Under the pieces are notes generated by a model, which ran no database searches, was not told where the DNA came from, and was given only the letters and a program-made list of their open reading frames with translations. A DNA stretch of 64,000 nt. Origin: CAVTTH01 sp963737545. Lineage in GTDB: Bacteria; Verrucomicrobiota; Verrucomicrobiia; Chthoniobacterales; UBA10450. The DNA lies in NCBI GenBank assembly GCA_963737545.1, contig CAVTTH010000001.1:682001-746000 (forward strand), read 5' to 3'. A program made the position numbers and the translations under genes. Positions 52,826 to 61,008 of the stretch are shown in pieces; the stretch's first letter is position 1, and each line of letters begins with the position of its first letter.

Positions 52826-53308
52826 ATGAATAAGACGGTCATCCAGGTGCAGGTACGCGCTGTCTTGCCGACCAGCGGCGGATGCGCTGTTTTCCTTGGG
52901 AACAACGACAAGGTCTTCATCATTTATGTGGATCAAACGGTCGGCAGCGCGATCACAATGTTCATGCGCGACATTTCCAAAGAGCGCCCGTTGACGCACG
53001 ATTTGATGGGACACCTGATGACCGCCCTCGGTGCGCATGTCGAAAGAATCATCATCAACGATCTGAAGAACGCGACCTATTACGCCCGGATGATCATTTG
53101 CGCGGAGAACGAATTGCAGCAGAAAAAAATCATCGAGCTCGATGCCCGTCCGAGCGACTGCATCGCGGTCGCGACACAGCAAAAAGCGCCTATCTACGTG
53201 AGCCAGGAAGTTTGGGACGAAGTCGATGACATGAGCGACGTCCTCCGCAAAATGGAAGAAGAGGGACTGAAGGCGGATCCGGAGGGGGAATCGAGCGAGG
53301 AAGAGTAA
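52826..53308 (+). CDS. Bifunctional nuclease (DUF151)
   Basis: 160 residues from ATG 52826. Although the frame is open far upstream, the family starts MNKTVIQVQVRAVLPTSGGC. Signature GNNDKVFIIYVDQTVGSAI and ATYYARMIICAENE; the PSDCIAVATQQKAPIYV segment is the conserved core. DUF151 proteins have been described as nucleases with DNase/RNase activity, and the family is widespread; the role here is unknown. An acidic tail (EEEGLKADPEGESSEEE) ends the protein. Confidence 0.88.
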   Translation: MNKTVIQVQVRAVLPTSGGCAVFLGNNDKVFIIYVDQTVGSAITMFMRDISKERPLTHDLMGHLMTALGAHVERIIINDLKNATYYARMIICAENELQQKKIIELDARPSDCIAVATQQKAPIYVSQEVWDEVDDMSDVLRKMEEEGLKADPEGESSEEE

Positions 53309-53334
53309 TCGTAGAGGGAAGATTTTCTCTCTCT

Positions 53335-53504
53335 GTCATCCCGAGCGAAGCGAGGGACCTCACATTTCGCAGGATACTTTTTCCCCTGGTCCTACGCTTC
53401 TAATTGCAGAGCGGATCACGTATTCGCTGTCGGGCACGTCAGAGATTTTTGGAAAACCACTAGCGAGTTGGAGGTCCCTCGCCGTTTACTCGGCTCGGGA
53501 TGAC
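53335..53504. repeat. MITE-like inverted repeat element 4
   Basis: GTCATCCCGAGCGAAGCGAG and GGACCTCA at the left; GGAGGTCCCTCGCCG and CGGCTCGGGATGAC at the right: inverted ends, total 170 bases with ~110 bases between. It fills most of the 53309-53520 gap between the bifunctional-nuclease gene and the ptsI stop. Confidence 0.85.
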
Positions 53505-53520
53505 AGCGTGGTCGGAGCGT

Positions 53521-54141
53521 TCAGCCCAGCAGCTCGCCGTAGTGCTTCTGCGCCACATCGACCGTTCGGGCGAGAATTTCTGGTGCGGTTTCGAGCTGGA
53601 GAACCTCTTCAACGAGTTTTTCGCACTCGGCAAGGGTCAGGCTCTGCACCGCACGTTTGACTCTCGGCACCAGGCTCGGACTCGCGCTCAATTCGTCCAC
53701 GCCAAGCCCAAGCAGGAGTGGAACCAGCGCAATGTCACCTGCCATCTCACCGCACACTCCCACCCAGATTCCATTCGCGTGTGCACCATCGGCAATCATC
53801 TTGAGTAATTGTAAAACCGCCGGATGCGTCGGTTCGTAAAGGTGCGCGATGCTCTCGTTCACTCGATCGACCGCCAGCGCGTACTGAATGAGATCGTTCG
53901 TCCCGATGCTAAAGAAATCGACTTCACGCGCGAGCGAATTGGCCGAGATGGCGGCGCTTGGGATCTCGATCATCGCGCCGACTTCGGCGCCGTCGTTGAA
54001 CGGCTGGCCCGCGCTCCGCAGCTCTTCTTTGCACTGCTTAAGAATTTTCAGTGCCTCCCGGAGTTCGCCGAGACCGGAGATCATCGGAAACATGATTTTC
54101 ACATTCCCGGCCGCGCTCGCGCGCAAGATTGCACGCAATTG
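53521..54141 (-). CDS. ptsI: PTS enzyme I, C-terminal part (displaced frame)
   Basis: The frame resumes EI sequence at QLRAILRASAAGNVKIMFPM and continues to a normal C-terminus: GAMIEIPSAAISANSLAREV, FFSIGTNDLIQYALAVDR, GVCGEMAGDIALVPLLLGLG. This is the PEP-binding domain C-terminal half. No independent start with ribosome site is present (the first codon available is TTG 54138). One extra A at 54142 (minus-strand sense) separates it from the N-terminal part. Inferred intact EI: 53521-55288, ~588 residues. Confidence 0.85.
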   Translation of the reverse strand, partial: QLRAILRASAAGNVKIMFPMISGLGELREALKILKQCKEELRSAGQPFNDGAEVGAMIEIPSAAISANSLAREVDFFSIGTNDLIQYALAVDRVNESIAHLYEPTHPAVLQLLKMIADGAHANGIWVGVCGEMAGDIALVPLLLGLGVDELSASPSLVPRVKRAVQSLTLAECEKLVEEVLQLETAPEILARTVDVAQKHYGELLG

Positions 54142-55288
54142 TCACTTTGAAGATCGCAGGATTAGCCAGCGAATAGCGGATGGCCCGACAGCCGAGAAAC
54201 GGGTTCATTTCATCGACGTCTTCAATGCCATCGGCCAACTTGTCGCCACCAAGATCGAAGGTGCGAATGATGAGCGGATGCGGGAGGACTCGCTGCGCCA
54301 CGCGGCGGTAGTTTTCGTATTGTTCGTCTTCATCCGGAAGCGTCGTCCGATTCAAATAAAGGCATTCCGTGCGGTAGAGCCCGATCCCCTCGGCACCGCT
54401 TTCGACGACTGCATCCACCTCATCCGGCAGTTCGATATTCGCGGAGAGAACGATGTGCCGCCCATCGCGCGTGGTCGATTTAGTGGCGCGGAGCTGAGTT
54501 AGAAGTTGCTCGACTTTGCCTTTGCGGGCTTCGAGTTCGCCGTAATGCCAGAGGGTTTCCGGCGTTGGACGAACGATGAGCAGGCCATTGTAGCCATCGA
54601 GAAGAACTTGCTCTCCGGTCTCGAGTTTTTCGGTTACGTTATGCAGACCGACGATCGATGGGATGTTGAGCGACCGTGCCATGATGGCGGTATGCGACGT
54701 CCGGCTCCCTAAGTCCGTGGCAAACCCGAGCACTCGATGGCGGTCCATCGTCGCCGTATCCGAGGGCGTAAGGTTATGCGCCACAAGAATGTGCGGCTCG
54801 TTCACGCTCAGGAAGGCCTTGGGCGCCTTGCCCTGCAAATTCCGAATCACGCGGCGGGTGACGTCCTGAATATCGAGGGCGCGCTCACGCAGATAGGGAT
54901 CGTCGATCTTGCTTAGCGTCTCCGAATAATGCGTGGCCACCTCCTGAAAAACGAACTCGACGTTACACGGATCGGCTTCGAGTTTGCGCAGCACTTCGTC
55001 GATCAAAGTGCGATCCTCCACAACCAGCAGATGCGCATCGAAAATACCGGCGTCCTTTGCGCCGATCGCCTCGGCGATGCGCTGCTGCATTTCGAGAATC
55101 TGCGCGCGCGTCTGGATCAACGCTCCTTCGAAACGACTGATCTCGTGCCCGATTTGCGATCGATCGATGGGGTGGCGGACGATTTCGTCGAAATCCTCCC
55201 GAATGACGTGAATACTCCCACGGGCAATACCCGGGGACACTCCCACGCCTTGAAAGCGGACTTCTCCCTGCGCGTTATCGGTGCTCAT
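54038..55288 (-). CDS. ptsI: PTS enzyme I, N-terminal part
   Basis: ATG 55288. Residues 1-145 are the HPr-binding helical part (RFQGVGVSPGIARGSIHVI, EMQQRIAEAIGAKDAGIFDAH); GFATDLGSRTSHTAIMARSL holds the phosphorylated His; GIGLYRTECLYLNR starts the PEP domain and NPFLGCRAIRYSLANPAIFK leads to the break at ~54142. After that this frame is non-homologous (ACNLARERGREC). EI passes phosphate from PEP to HPr. No EII genes are visible, so the system is probably regulatory. ptsH lies 47 bases upstream. Confidence 0.88.
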   Translation of the reverse strand: MSTDNAQGEVRFQGVGVSPGIARGSIHVIREDFDEIVRHPIDRSQIGHEISRFEGALIQTRAQILEMQQRIAEAIGAKDAGIFDAHLLVVEDRTLIDEVLRKLEADPCNVEFVFQEVATHYSETLSKIDDPYLRERALDIQDVTRRVIRNLQGKAPKAFLSVNEPHILVAHNLTPSDTATMDRHRVLGFATDLGSRTSHTAIMARSLNIPSIVGLHNVTEKLETGEQVLLDGYNGLLIVRPTPETLWHYGELEARKGKVEQLLTQLRATKSTTRDGRHIVLSANIELPDEVDAVVESGAEGIGLYRTECLYLNRTTLPDEDEQYENYRRVAQRVLPHPLIIRTFDLGGDKLADGIEDVDEMNPFLGCRAIRYSLANPAIFKVTIACNLARERGRECENHVSDDLRSRRTPGGTENS

Positions 55289-55335
55289 CCGACTGGGAGG
55301 GTAATGCGGATGTCAACGCGGGAAAAGTCTCGGTA

Positions 55336-55650
55336 TCAATCTTCGTTAAACTTCGCCGCGATCAGTGCTTCAATTTCCTGCAGGGCACGATCGGCATCGG
55401 GTCCTTCACATCGAACGTTGAGTTTCGATCCCTGACCGGCAGCAAGCATCATCAAGCCCATAATGCTCTTCCCGTTTACCTGATCGCCCTCCTCTTTCTC
55501 GACCCAGACTTCACATCGGTAGCGGCTGGCAATGCGAACGAACATGGCCGCCGGGCGCGCATGAAGTCCGAGACGATTCACGATTGTGATTTGTTTCTCG
55601 ATCTTTCGCCCGTCGGCAGTGGTGGCCGATTTTCGGTTCAAAAGCCCCAT
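55336..55650 (-). CDS. ptsH: HPr phosphocarrier protein
   Basis: 104 residues, slightly longer than typical HPr (~88) because of a ~17-residue N-terminal extension (MGLLNRKSATTADGRKI). The active-site segment is NRLGLHARPAAMF with His at the phosphorylation position, and the regulatory serine lies in NGKSIMGLMMLAAGQG (target of HPr kinase). The stop of hprK overlaps the start of this gene (TAATG). It receives phosphate from EI and is phosphorylated on Ser by HprK. Confidence 0.95.
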   Translation of the reverse strand: MGLLNRKSATTADGRKIEKQITIVNRLGLHARPAAMFVRIASRYRCEVWVEKEEGDQVNGKSIMGLMMLAAGQGSKLNVRCEGPDADRALQEIEALIAAKFNED

Positions 55651-56645
55651 TAGTTTTCCTGGTTGTGCATCAATTTGATCAAGTTCGAGTTGAATTCTAA
55701 TGCGCTGTTGCGACCCAAACCCTTCAACTTCTGATCCATCGCGGCTACTTCGATCAAGCGCGCGATATCGCGTCCCGGCCGCACGGGAATCGTCACGTGC
55801 GGCACTTGAAGATTGAGGATTTCGTAAAATTCCTGATCGAGTCCTATCCTATCCACTTCTTCCAGCTCCTGCCAGTCTTTTAACGTTACGACAAGGTCCA
55901 GACGCTTCTCGATTCGAATGCTGCCAATTCCGAAAATCGCAGCCACATTGATGATGCCGATCCCACGGACTTCCATGTGGTAACGAGTCAACTCCGGCGC
56001 CGTCGCCATCAGCTCACGGCCTTCGAAAGATTTGATGCGCGAGACGTCATCCGCCACCAGACTGTAGCCGCGTTCAATCAAACCCAGAACGCACTCGCTT
56101 TTACCGATGCCGCTGGCTCCGCGGATCAGCACGCCGACGCCGAGAATGTCGACCATGCTGCCAAACTCAGTCACACTCGGCGCGAAATCAGCCTCCAGCG
56201 CAATCGTCGCGGCGTTGATGAACTTCATCGTAATCATCGGCGTCCGAAAAATCGCGACCTCTTCTTCCTCGGCCACAGCGAGCAATTCGGGAGCGAGATG
56301 AGCGCCACGCGACACAACCAGGCACGGAATCTTTTGCCCGCAGAGCTTGCGGAAGCGCAGAATTCTTGCCCGGGCCGATAAGCTTTTGAGATAGGTATTC
56401 TCCGCGGCCCCGAGCACCTGAACGCGTTTTTCCGCGAAGTAACTGTAGAAGCCGGAAAGGGCCAGGCCGGGACGATTAATTGTGGGCTCGCGAATTTTGT
56501 GGTGAAATCCGACGCGTTTGCCTTCCAGCTTCAGCTGTAAACTTTCGCCATGCGCCTGATAAAAGCTTTCGACCGTAACGACCGGGACATTTTTCTTTTG
56601 ATCGCCCCCGGAGCTGATGGTTTGAGTCGCAGGTCGTGGAGCCAT
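55650..56645 (-). CDS. hprK: HPr kinase/phosphorylase
   Basis: 331 residues. The P-loop is GASGIGKSE (residues 176-184); catalytic Asp pair VADD (199-200); the signature EVRGIGIINV and the C-terminal VRPGRDIARLIE motif are present. One unusual feature: where most members have a conserved His-Gly before the P-loop (…SVHGV…), this protein has TEFG with Phe at 161. The enzyme phosphorylates Ser of HPr. It is coupled to ptsH by stop/start overlap. Confidence 0.93.
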   Translation of the reverse strand: MAPRPATQTISSGGDQKKNVPVVTVESFYQAHGESLQLKLEGKRVGFHHKIREPTINRPGLALSGFYSYFAEKRVQVLGAAENTYLKSLSARARILRFRKLCGQKIPCLVVSRGAHLAPELLAVAEEEEVAIFRTPMITMKFINAATIALEADFAPSVTEFGSMVDILGVGVLIRGASGIGKSECVLGLIERGYSLVADDVSRIKSFEGRELMATAPELTRYHMEVRGIGIINVAAIFGIGSIRIEKRLDLVVTLKDWQELEEVDRIGLDQEFYEILNLQVPHVTIPVRPGRDIARLIEVAAMDQKLKGLGRNSALEFNSNLIKLMHNQEN

Positions 56646-56785
56646 TATGGCCTAACCTCTAATGGCGAAAGCGCCCGATTTCCAACGCCCAGTTCGCCCA
56701 AAAGAAGTAGTCGCCACCGAGCCTGTGATCGGTTCGGATCCGAAAACGAAATCCGGCGCTGATCCGGTAGCGTCCCTTGCTCGCC

Positions 56786-57361
56786 TTATTTCACGATCGG
56801 CTCGATTAAACCGAAATCGCCGCTTTTCCGGCGATACATGACATTCACGCGCGAATTCCGGGCGTTCATGAAAACCAGGAACTGCCGATGCGACATTTCC
56901 AGTTGCAGGACCGCCTCATCGACGAACATCGGTTTGACCGGATAGCGCTCAGTCCGCACTACGGCATGTTCGGTGTGTTCCTCTTCTTCGATCGGTTCAG
57001 GATTGAGAACGTGCTCGTCGAGATGCTGGATAACATCTTTCCGCGGACGGTGTTTCTTCATCAACCGGGTTTTGTATTTGCGCATTTGGCGCGCGATTTT
57101 GTCGACCACGGCATCGATGGCGGCGTACATGTCGTTCGTCTCCGCACACGCCTCGATCGTGATGTGATTGGAGCAAACGAGGATCACCTCGGTTGAGTGC
57201 CGATATTTTTCGACCTCGAGAATGAAATGCGCCTCGATGATCTTCGGATAATCGAGATGAAGACTCTCGATCTTCTTCGTACAATAATCGTTGATCGCGT
57301 CGGTTACTTGCAGATGGCGGCCGGTGACTTTGACGGGTGGATGGGCGTTGGCGGTTAACAT
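56786..57361 (-). CDS. hpf: Ribosome hibernation-promoting factor (long form)
   Basis: 191 residues: the N-terminal ~105 residues form an S30AE/HPF domain (VKVTGRHLQVTDAINDYC, HFILEVEKYRHSTEVILVC), followed by a linker (HTEHAVVRTERYPVKPMF) and a C-terminal dimerisation domain (EAVLQLEMSHRQFLVFMNA). Long HPFs drive 100S ribosome dimers in stationary phase. AGGAGAGG precedes the ATG at 57361. Linked to PTS and lpt genes as in proteobacterial rpoN clusters, but without rpoN here. Confidence 0.93.
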   Translation of the reverse strand: MLTANAHPPVKVTGRHLQVTDAINDYCTKKIESLHLDYPKIIEAHFILEVEKYRHSTEVILVCSNHITIEACAETNDMYAAIDAVVDKIARQMRKYKTRLMKKHRPRKDVIQHLDEHVLNPEPIEEEEHTEHAVVRTERYPVKPMFVDEAVLQLEMSHRQFLVFMNARNSRVNVMYRRKSGDFGLIEPIVK

Positions 57362-57375
57362 TCCTCTCCTTTCGG

Positions 57376-58161
57376 TTACATGCGAAATCGCTCGCCAAGA
57401 TAAAGCTGGCGGCTGATCGGGTCGTTGATAAGAAAATCTTTCGTGCCCTCACTCTCCACGCGCCCTTCAAAAATCAAATAAGCGCGGTCTACGATGGAAA
57501 GAGTTTCGCGGACATTGTGATCGGTAATCAAAATCGCGAGGCCGGATTTGCGCAGATTTACCACGATTTGCTGGACATCGTAAACCGCGATCGGATCGAC
57601 CCCGCTGAACGGCTCATCCAGCATAAGCAGCCGCGGATTCGTGACGAGCGACCGCGCAATCGTCAGCCGGCGTTTCTCCCCGCCGCTCAGGGTCAGGGCA
57701 ATGTTCCTGGCAACGCGCTCGATCCCGAACTGATGCAGCAACTGGTCGCAACGTTGCCGGCGTTCGGTTCGACTCATCGGCAGAGTTTCCAGGATCGCGA
57801 GGATGTTTTGTTCGACCGTCATTTTCCGAAAAATCGATTCTTCCTGCGGCAGGTAACCCATGCCGAGGCGGGCGCGTTTATACATCGGGTAATTGGTCAC
57901 ATCGGCGCCGGAAAAAATCACCCGGCCGCTGTTTGGCCTAACCAGGCCGACGATCATGTAAAAACTGGTCGTTTTCCCGGCGCCGTTCGGACCGAGGAGT
58001 CCGACGATCTCGCCCGCGCGCACGTTGATGTTGATCCCGTCGACCACCGCGCGACCGCCGTAGACTTTTACGATGTCCTCGGTCTCGAGAACATTCGGCG
58101 TCGGTTTGGCATTCTCGTTCGCCGGAGCGGACGCGGAGGAGGGAAGCGTTCGGCTGATCAT
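57376..58161 (-). CDS. lptB: LPS export ABC transporter ATP-binding protein
   Basis: 261 residues. Walker A GPNGAGKTTSFY, Q-loop QEESIFRKM, ABC signature LSGGEKRRL, Walker B RLLMLDEPF and the H-loop (ILITDHNVRET). LptB drives LPS extraction by LptFG from the inner membrane. Its start overlaps the lptA stop by four bases. lptF and lptG are not in the window. An N-terminal extension of ~22 residues rich in Ser, Ala, Pro is unusual. Confidence 0.96.
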   Translation of the reverse strand: MISRTLPSSASAPANENAKPTPNVLETEDIVKVYGGRAVVDGININVRAGEIVGLLGPNGAGKTTSFYMIVGLVRPNSGRVIFSGADVTNYPMYKRARLGMGYLPQEESIFRKMTVEQNILAILETLPMSRTERRQRCDQLLHQFGIERVARNIALTLSGGEKRRLTIARSLVTNPRLLMLDEPFSGVDPIAVYDVQQIVVNLRKSGLAILITDHNVRETLSIVDRAYLIFEGRVESEGTKDFLINDPISRQLYLGERFRM

Positions 58162-58775
58162 GGCTTCGGCGACGCTGATGGCGACGGTGACGGCGACGGC
58201 TGCTGTCGAATTTCAGTCACACTCGGCCCCGACGTGGTGAGCTGTCCATTGCCAGACAGAACCATGACTGTGTCCGGCGCGGTCGCGATGTGCATGTTCA
58301 TGCCTTGCTGGACGCGCGGCGTTCCCCTCATCTCAATTTTCCCGTCGCTCGTGGTGTAGATCGCCTGTTCCGCACGGCCGACAGTCCGTTCCGCCGGTCC
58401 GCCGTTTGGATCCGGCCGATCCTTCAGAACTCCAACGTTACCCTCGGCCACTGCTTTCTCCAGTCCCTGAGTTTGATCTTTGCTAATGTAAACCGTCAAC
58501 TTGTCCGATTGCATGTTGAAGCGCGGATCATTTATTCTCACGTGACCTTTGAACTTGCCGACATTCTTGGCCGAATCGAAGAATGCTTCGTCAGCAAAAA
58601 CCTCCGTTGTGATGGGCTGATCCGATGAGAATAGGTTGTTCGGGAGAAGCGATTTCTTGACTTCCATTTTTGCCGGCGAGGCCGCCGCGCCAGCCTTCGC
58701 GACAGGGCTCTGGCCAGATGCTACCTGAATGGTTACTGCGAAAGCGAGCAACGCGCAGACAATCAATTTTCTCAT
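58158..58775 (-). CDS. lptA: LPS transport periplasmic protein LptA-like
   Basis: 205 residues with a signal peptide (KLIVCALLAFAVTIQVASGQ). OstA-like repeats: TTEVFADEAFFDSAKNVGKF and FNMQSDKLTVYISKDQ, then ERTVGRAEQAIYTTSDGKI. LptA bridges inner- and outer-membrane LPS transport in the periplasm. The Pro/Ser tail (PSPSPSPSASPKP) is unusual. Coupled to lptB and overlapping lptC by four bases. Confidence 0.88.
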   Translation of the reverse strand: MRKLIVCALLAFAVTIQVASGQSPVAKAGAAASPAKMEVKKSLLPNNLFSSDQPITTEVFADEAFFDSAKNVGKFKGHVRINDPRFNMQSDKLTVYISKDQTQGLEKAVAEGNVGVLKDRPDPNGGPAERTVGRAEQAIYTTSDGKIEMRGTPRVQQGMNMHIATAPDTVMVLSGNGQLTTSGPSVTEIRQQPSPSPSPSASPKP

Positions 58776-59308
58776 TCTCCTTCTGGGCGCACGAGCGATT
58801 TTCCATTGAGGGTCATCTTAACATCGCCGACAAGCGTTCCCTGGCGTGTAGCGGTGTTGAACTCCATTGAATTCCCGCTGAGTTGAAAATCGGCCCGCCT
58901 GACGGTGGTCCGTTCTCGCGAGCTTAGCACATGTGTTTTGAGGTCGAGGATCGAAGTCGTCATATCGATATCGAGATCCGGCTTCTCCTCTGGCGTGAAG
59001 GTGTGCATCTTCAAATTACGCAACTCCAGGTGATTTTCATCGATGCGCTTGGCCGCGCCGGCAAAAAACCGGCCGCGGATATGCCCTTCGAGATCGTAAT
59101 CCGGGAGAGTGATCCCTTTGGCCTCCTGGCCGATGGGAATCGGAATACTGGCCGCGCCATTGCCGGCATCCTTCTCCGAGATTTTTGATTTGGACTTTTT
59201 CGGTTCCTTCGCTGTCGAAGGATTTGCCGCCAAACTGAAGATCGTAATCAAAATCAACACCAGAAGCGAGCCCCTGCGATGGGAGCGACCGTTACGAAAC
59301 GGCAGCAT
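58772..59308 (-). CDS. lptC: LptC-like periplasmic LPS transport protein
   Basis: 178 residues with an N-terminal signal anchor (GSLLVLILITIFSLAANPS). The body is beta-rich (ITLPDYDLEGHIRGRFFAG, then RNLKMHTFTPEEKPDLDID and LSGNSMEFNTATRQGTLVGD), matching LptC/OstA-like jellyrolls. LptC couples the LptBFG transporter to LptA. Overlaps kdsA by 17 bases and lptA by four, giving a kdsA-lptC-lptA-lptB transcript. Confidence 0.82.
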   Translation of the reverse strand: MLPFRNGRSHRRGSLLVLILITIFSLAANPSTAKEPKKSKSKISEKDAGNGAASIPIPIGQEAKGITLPDYDLEGHIRGRFFAGAAKRIDENHLELRNLKMHTFTPEEKPDLDIDMTTSILDLKTHVLSSRERTTVRRADFQLSGNSMEFNTATRQGTLVGDVKMTLNGKSLVRPEGE

Positions 59309-60110
59309 GGATAGCCTTTAACATGCGAAGATGCTTCGGCAACTGCTTTAGCGGAATCTGATTCGCTCCATCGGAAAGTGCGCGCGCGGGATTTTCATGA
59401 ACTTCCATGAAGATCCCGTCGCAGCCCGCCGCCACCGCCGCTCGCGCCAGCGCCGGAGCGAGTGCGGCATCGCCCGAAGTCGAGTCCCCTGCTCCACCAG
59501 GGCGCTGCACAGAGTGAGTGGCATCAAAAATCACGCGATAGCCCGCCTCACGCATCCACGCGAGCGACCGCATGTCGGCCACGAGATTGTTGTAGCCGAA
59601 AGTGGTGCCGCGTTCGGTGAAGAGAAACTTGTCATTGCCGAAGGCTTCGAGCTTTTCGGCAATGTTTCTTACGTCCCACGGTGCGAGGAACTGGCCTTTC
59701 TTCACGTTGATTGGGCGTTCGGTTTTTGCAGCCGCCCGCAACAGGTCCGTTTGCCGGCAGAGAAATGCGGGAATTTGCAGGAGATCGATCAATGCGCCGG
59801 CAATCTCCGCGTCGGCCGGTGAGTGCACGTCTGTGGTCACGGGAACGCGAAGTTCGCGACCAATGTGCGCCAGCAGTTCGCATCCTTCGCGCGCTCCCAG
59901 ACCACGATAGGATCGCACTGAGGTCCGGTTTGCCTTGTCATATGACGCTTTGAAAATGAACTGCACAGATTCTTCGGTACATATCTCGGAAATCCGGCGC
60001 GCCATGCGTCCGACGAATTTCTCCGATTCGATCACGCAAGGACCGAGAATGAATACCGGCTGCTTCCCGCCAATGGTAACGGCGCCGATTTTGAGAGGTT
60101 TTGTTTTCAC
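59292..60110 (-). CDS. kdsA: 3-deoxy-8-phosphooctulonate synthase
   Basis: 272 residues from GTG 60110; GGAGCG lies 11 bases upstream. TIM-barrel signatures: FILGPCVIESEKF, FKASYDKANRTS, SYRGLGAREGCELLAHI, TDVHSPADAE, and VIFDATHSVQRPGGAGDSTS and FMEVHENPARALSDGANQIP. It condenses PEP and arabinose-5-phosphate to KDO-8-phosphate for LPS inner core. Its place at the head of the lpt operon ties KDO synthesis to LPS export. Confidence 0.96.
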   Translation of the reverse strand: MKTKPLKIGAVTIGGKQPVFILGPCVIESEKFVGRMARRISEICTEESVQFIFKASYDKANRTSVRSYRGLGAREGCELLAHIGRELRVPVTTDVHSPADAEIAGALIDLLQIPAFLCRQTDLLRAAAKTERPINVKKGQFLAPWDVRNIAEKLEAFGNDKFLFTERGTTFGYNNLVADMRSLAWMREAGYRVIFDATHSVQRPGGAGDSTSGDAALAPALARAAVAAGCDGIFMEVHENPARALSDGANQIPLKQLPKHLRMLKAIHAAVS

Positions 60111-60136
60111 GACGAATTGAACGCTCCTTATTGCTG

Positions 60137-60171
60137 GTCATCCTGAGCCGCGCAGACGGCGAAGGACCTCA
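60137..60171. repeat. MITE-like end copy upstream of kdsA
   Basis: GTCATCCTGAGCCGCGC followed by GGCGAAGGACCTCAC: one end of the GTCATCCYGAG family without a clear inverted partner. In the 152-base gap between kdsA and the TIGR02206 gene; nothing else is visible there. Confidence 0.55.
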
Positions 60172-60262
60172 CAATATGTCGAAGATCACACAAAACTGAA
60201 ACACTCGTCTGCAACACCATCGTTTCGTCGGGCATTTTCAATCTTTCAAATCGCAGCATCAC

Positions 60263-61003
60263 CTAATGCAACTTCGCTTCACAAGTAACCCGCCGAACTC
60301 GTTGCGCCTCCCATAAATCCCAAACAGCGTATGGAGCATAAAGCGCACTGAAGAAAAGCAGGGCGAGCCCATGCATCTGAAGCAAATAAAGTGGCCACCA
60401 GTCGGAAAGGTAACTCAAGAGCGAGAACGCTTCCGGCTTGTGAAGCAAAAAGCCGTAATTCACGCCGGTCGCGAAATCGACCAGGAGCGTGACAACGAAA
60501 TAAACCTCCGACCATGCGAACGTCCTAATAATCGAGAAGATGTGCGGTCGGTAGCCGCGGGTCGCCATCAAAAAAATTACCCCGGCAACAATTCCAGAGT
60601 GGCCAATGAAGAAACTGAAGAAGCGAAAATCTGGGAACGCGAACGGTAAATTCGGAGTGATAATGGCCTGAAGCGTGCCGCCGATTCCCCAAAAATAGGC
60701 GACTTCGAACCAGCTGCGGCGACCATTGATCAGCGCGACAATGATCACGACCATGGCCCAATCGCATAATTGGAAGGGGAGTACCTGCGCCAAATAAAGA
60801 TGGTGATGGCGCCAAAGAAAAACCGCCGATGCGAGATAGTTCACGGCCAGGCAAGCGGCGAGAGACATGGCAAACGCCCGTTGCACCAGACGGGAACCGG
60901 CAGCGCGCGCCACTGCCGCCAGGCTGAGCGGTATCGCAACGGTGAGGAAAATAACCACCAGATGCGCGGGACTGAAGGGGTGGAACGCTTGCTCCGGGTT
61001 CAC
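60263..61003 (-). CDS. TIGR02206-family (YwaF-like) membrane protein
   Basis: 246 residues from GTG 61003, six bases after the USP stop; a longer frame reaches 61177 but overlaps the USP gene. Six to seven membrane segments, with the family pattern AFHPFSPAHLVVIFLTV, LPFQLCDWAMVVIIVALINGR, FWGIGGTLQAIITPNLPF, and FFSFFIGHSGIVAGVIFL. Function unknown. Translational coupling to the USP gene is suggested by the spacing. Confidence 0.83.
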   Translation of the reverse strand: MNPEQAFHPFSPAHLVVIFLTVAIPLSLAAVARAAGSRLVQRAFAMSLAACLAVNYLASAVFLWRHHHLYLAQVLPFQLCDWAMVVIIVALINGRRSWFEVAYFWGIGGTLQAIITPNLPFAFPDFRFFSFFIGHSGIVAGVIFLMATRGYRPHIFSIIRTFAWSEVYFVVTLLVDFATGVNYGFLLHKPEAFSLLSYLSDWWPLYLLQMHGLALLFFSALYAPYAVWDLWEAQRVRRVTCEAKLH

Positions 61004-61008
61004 TCGTA

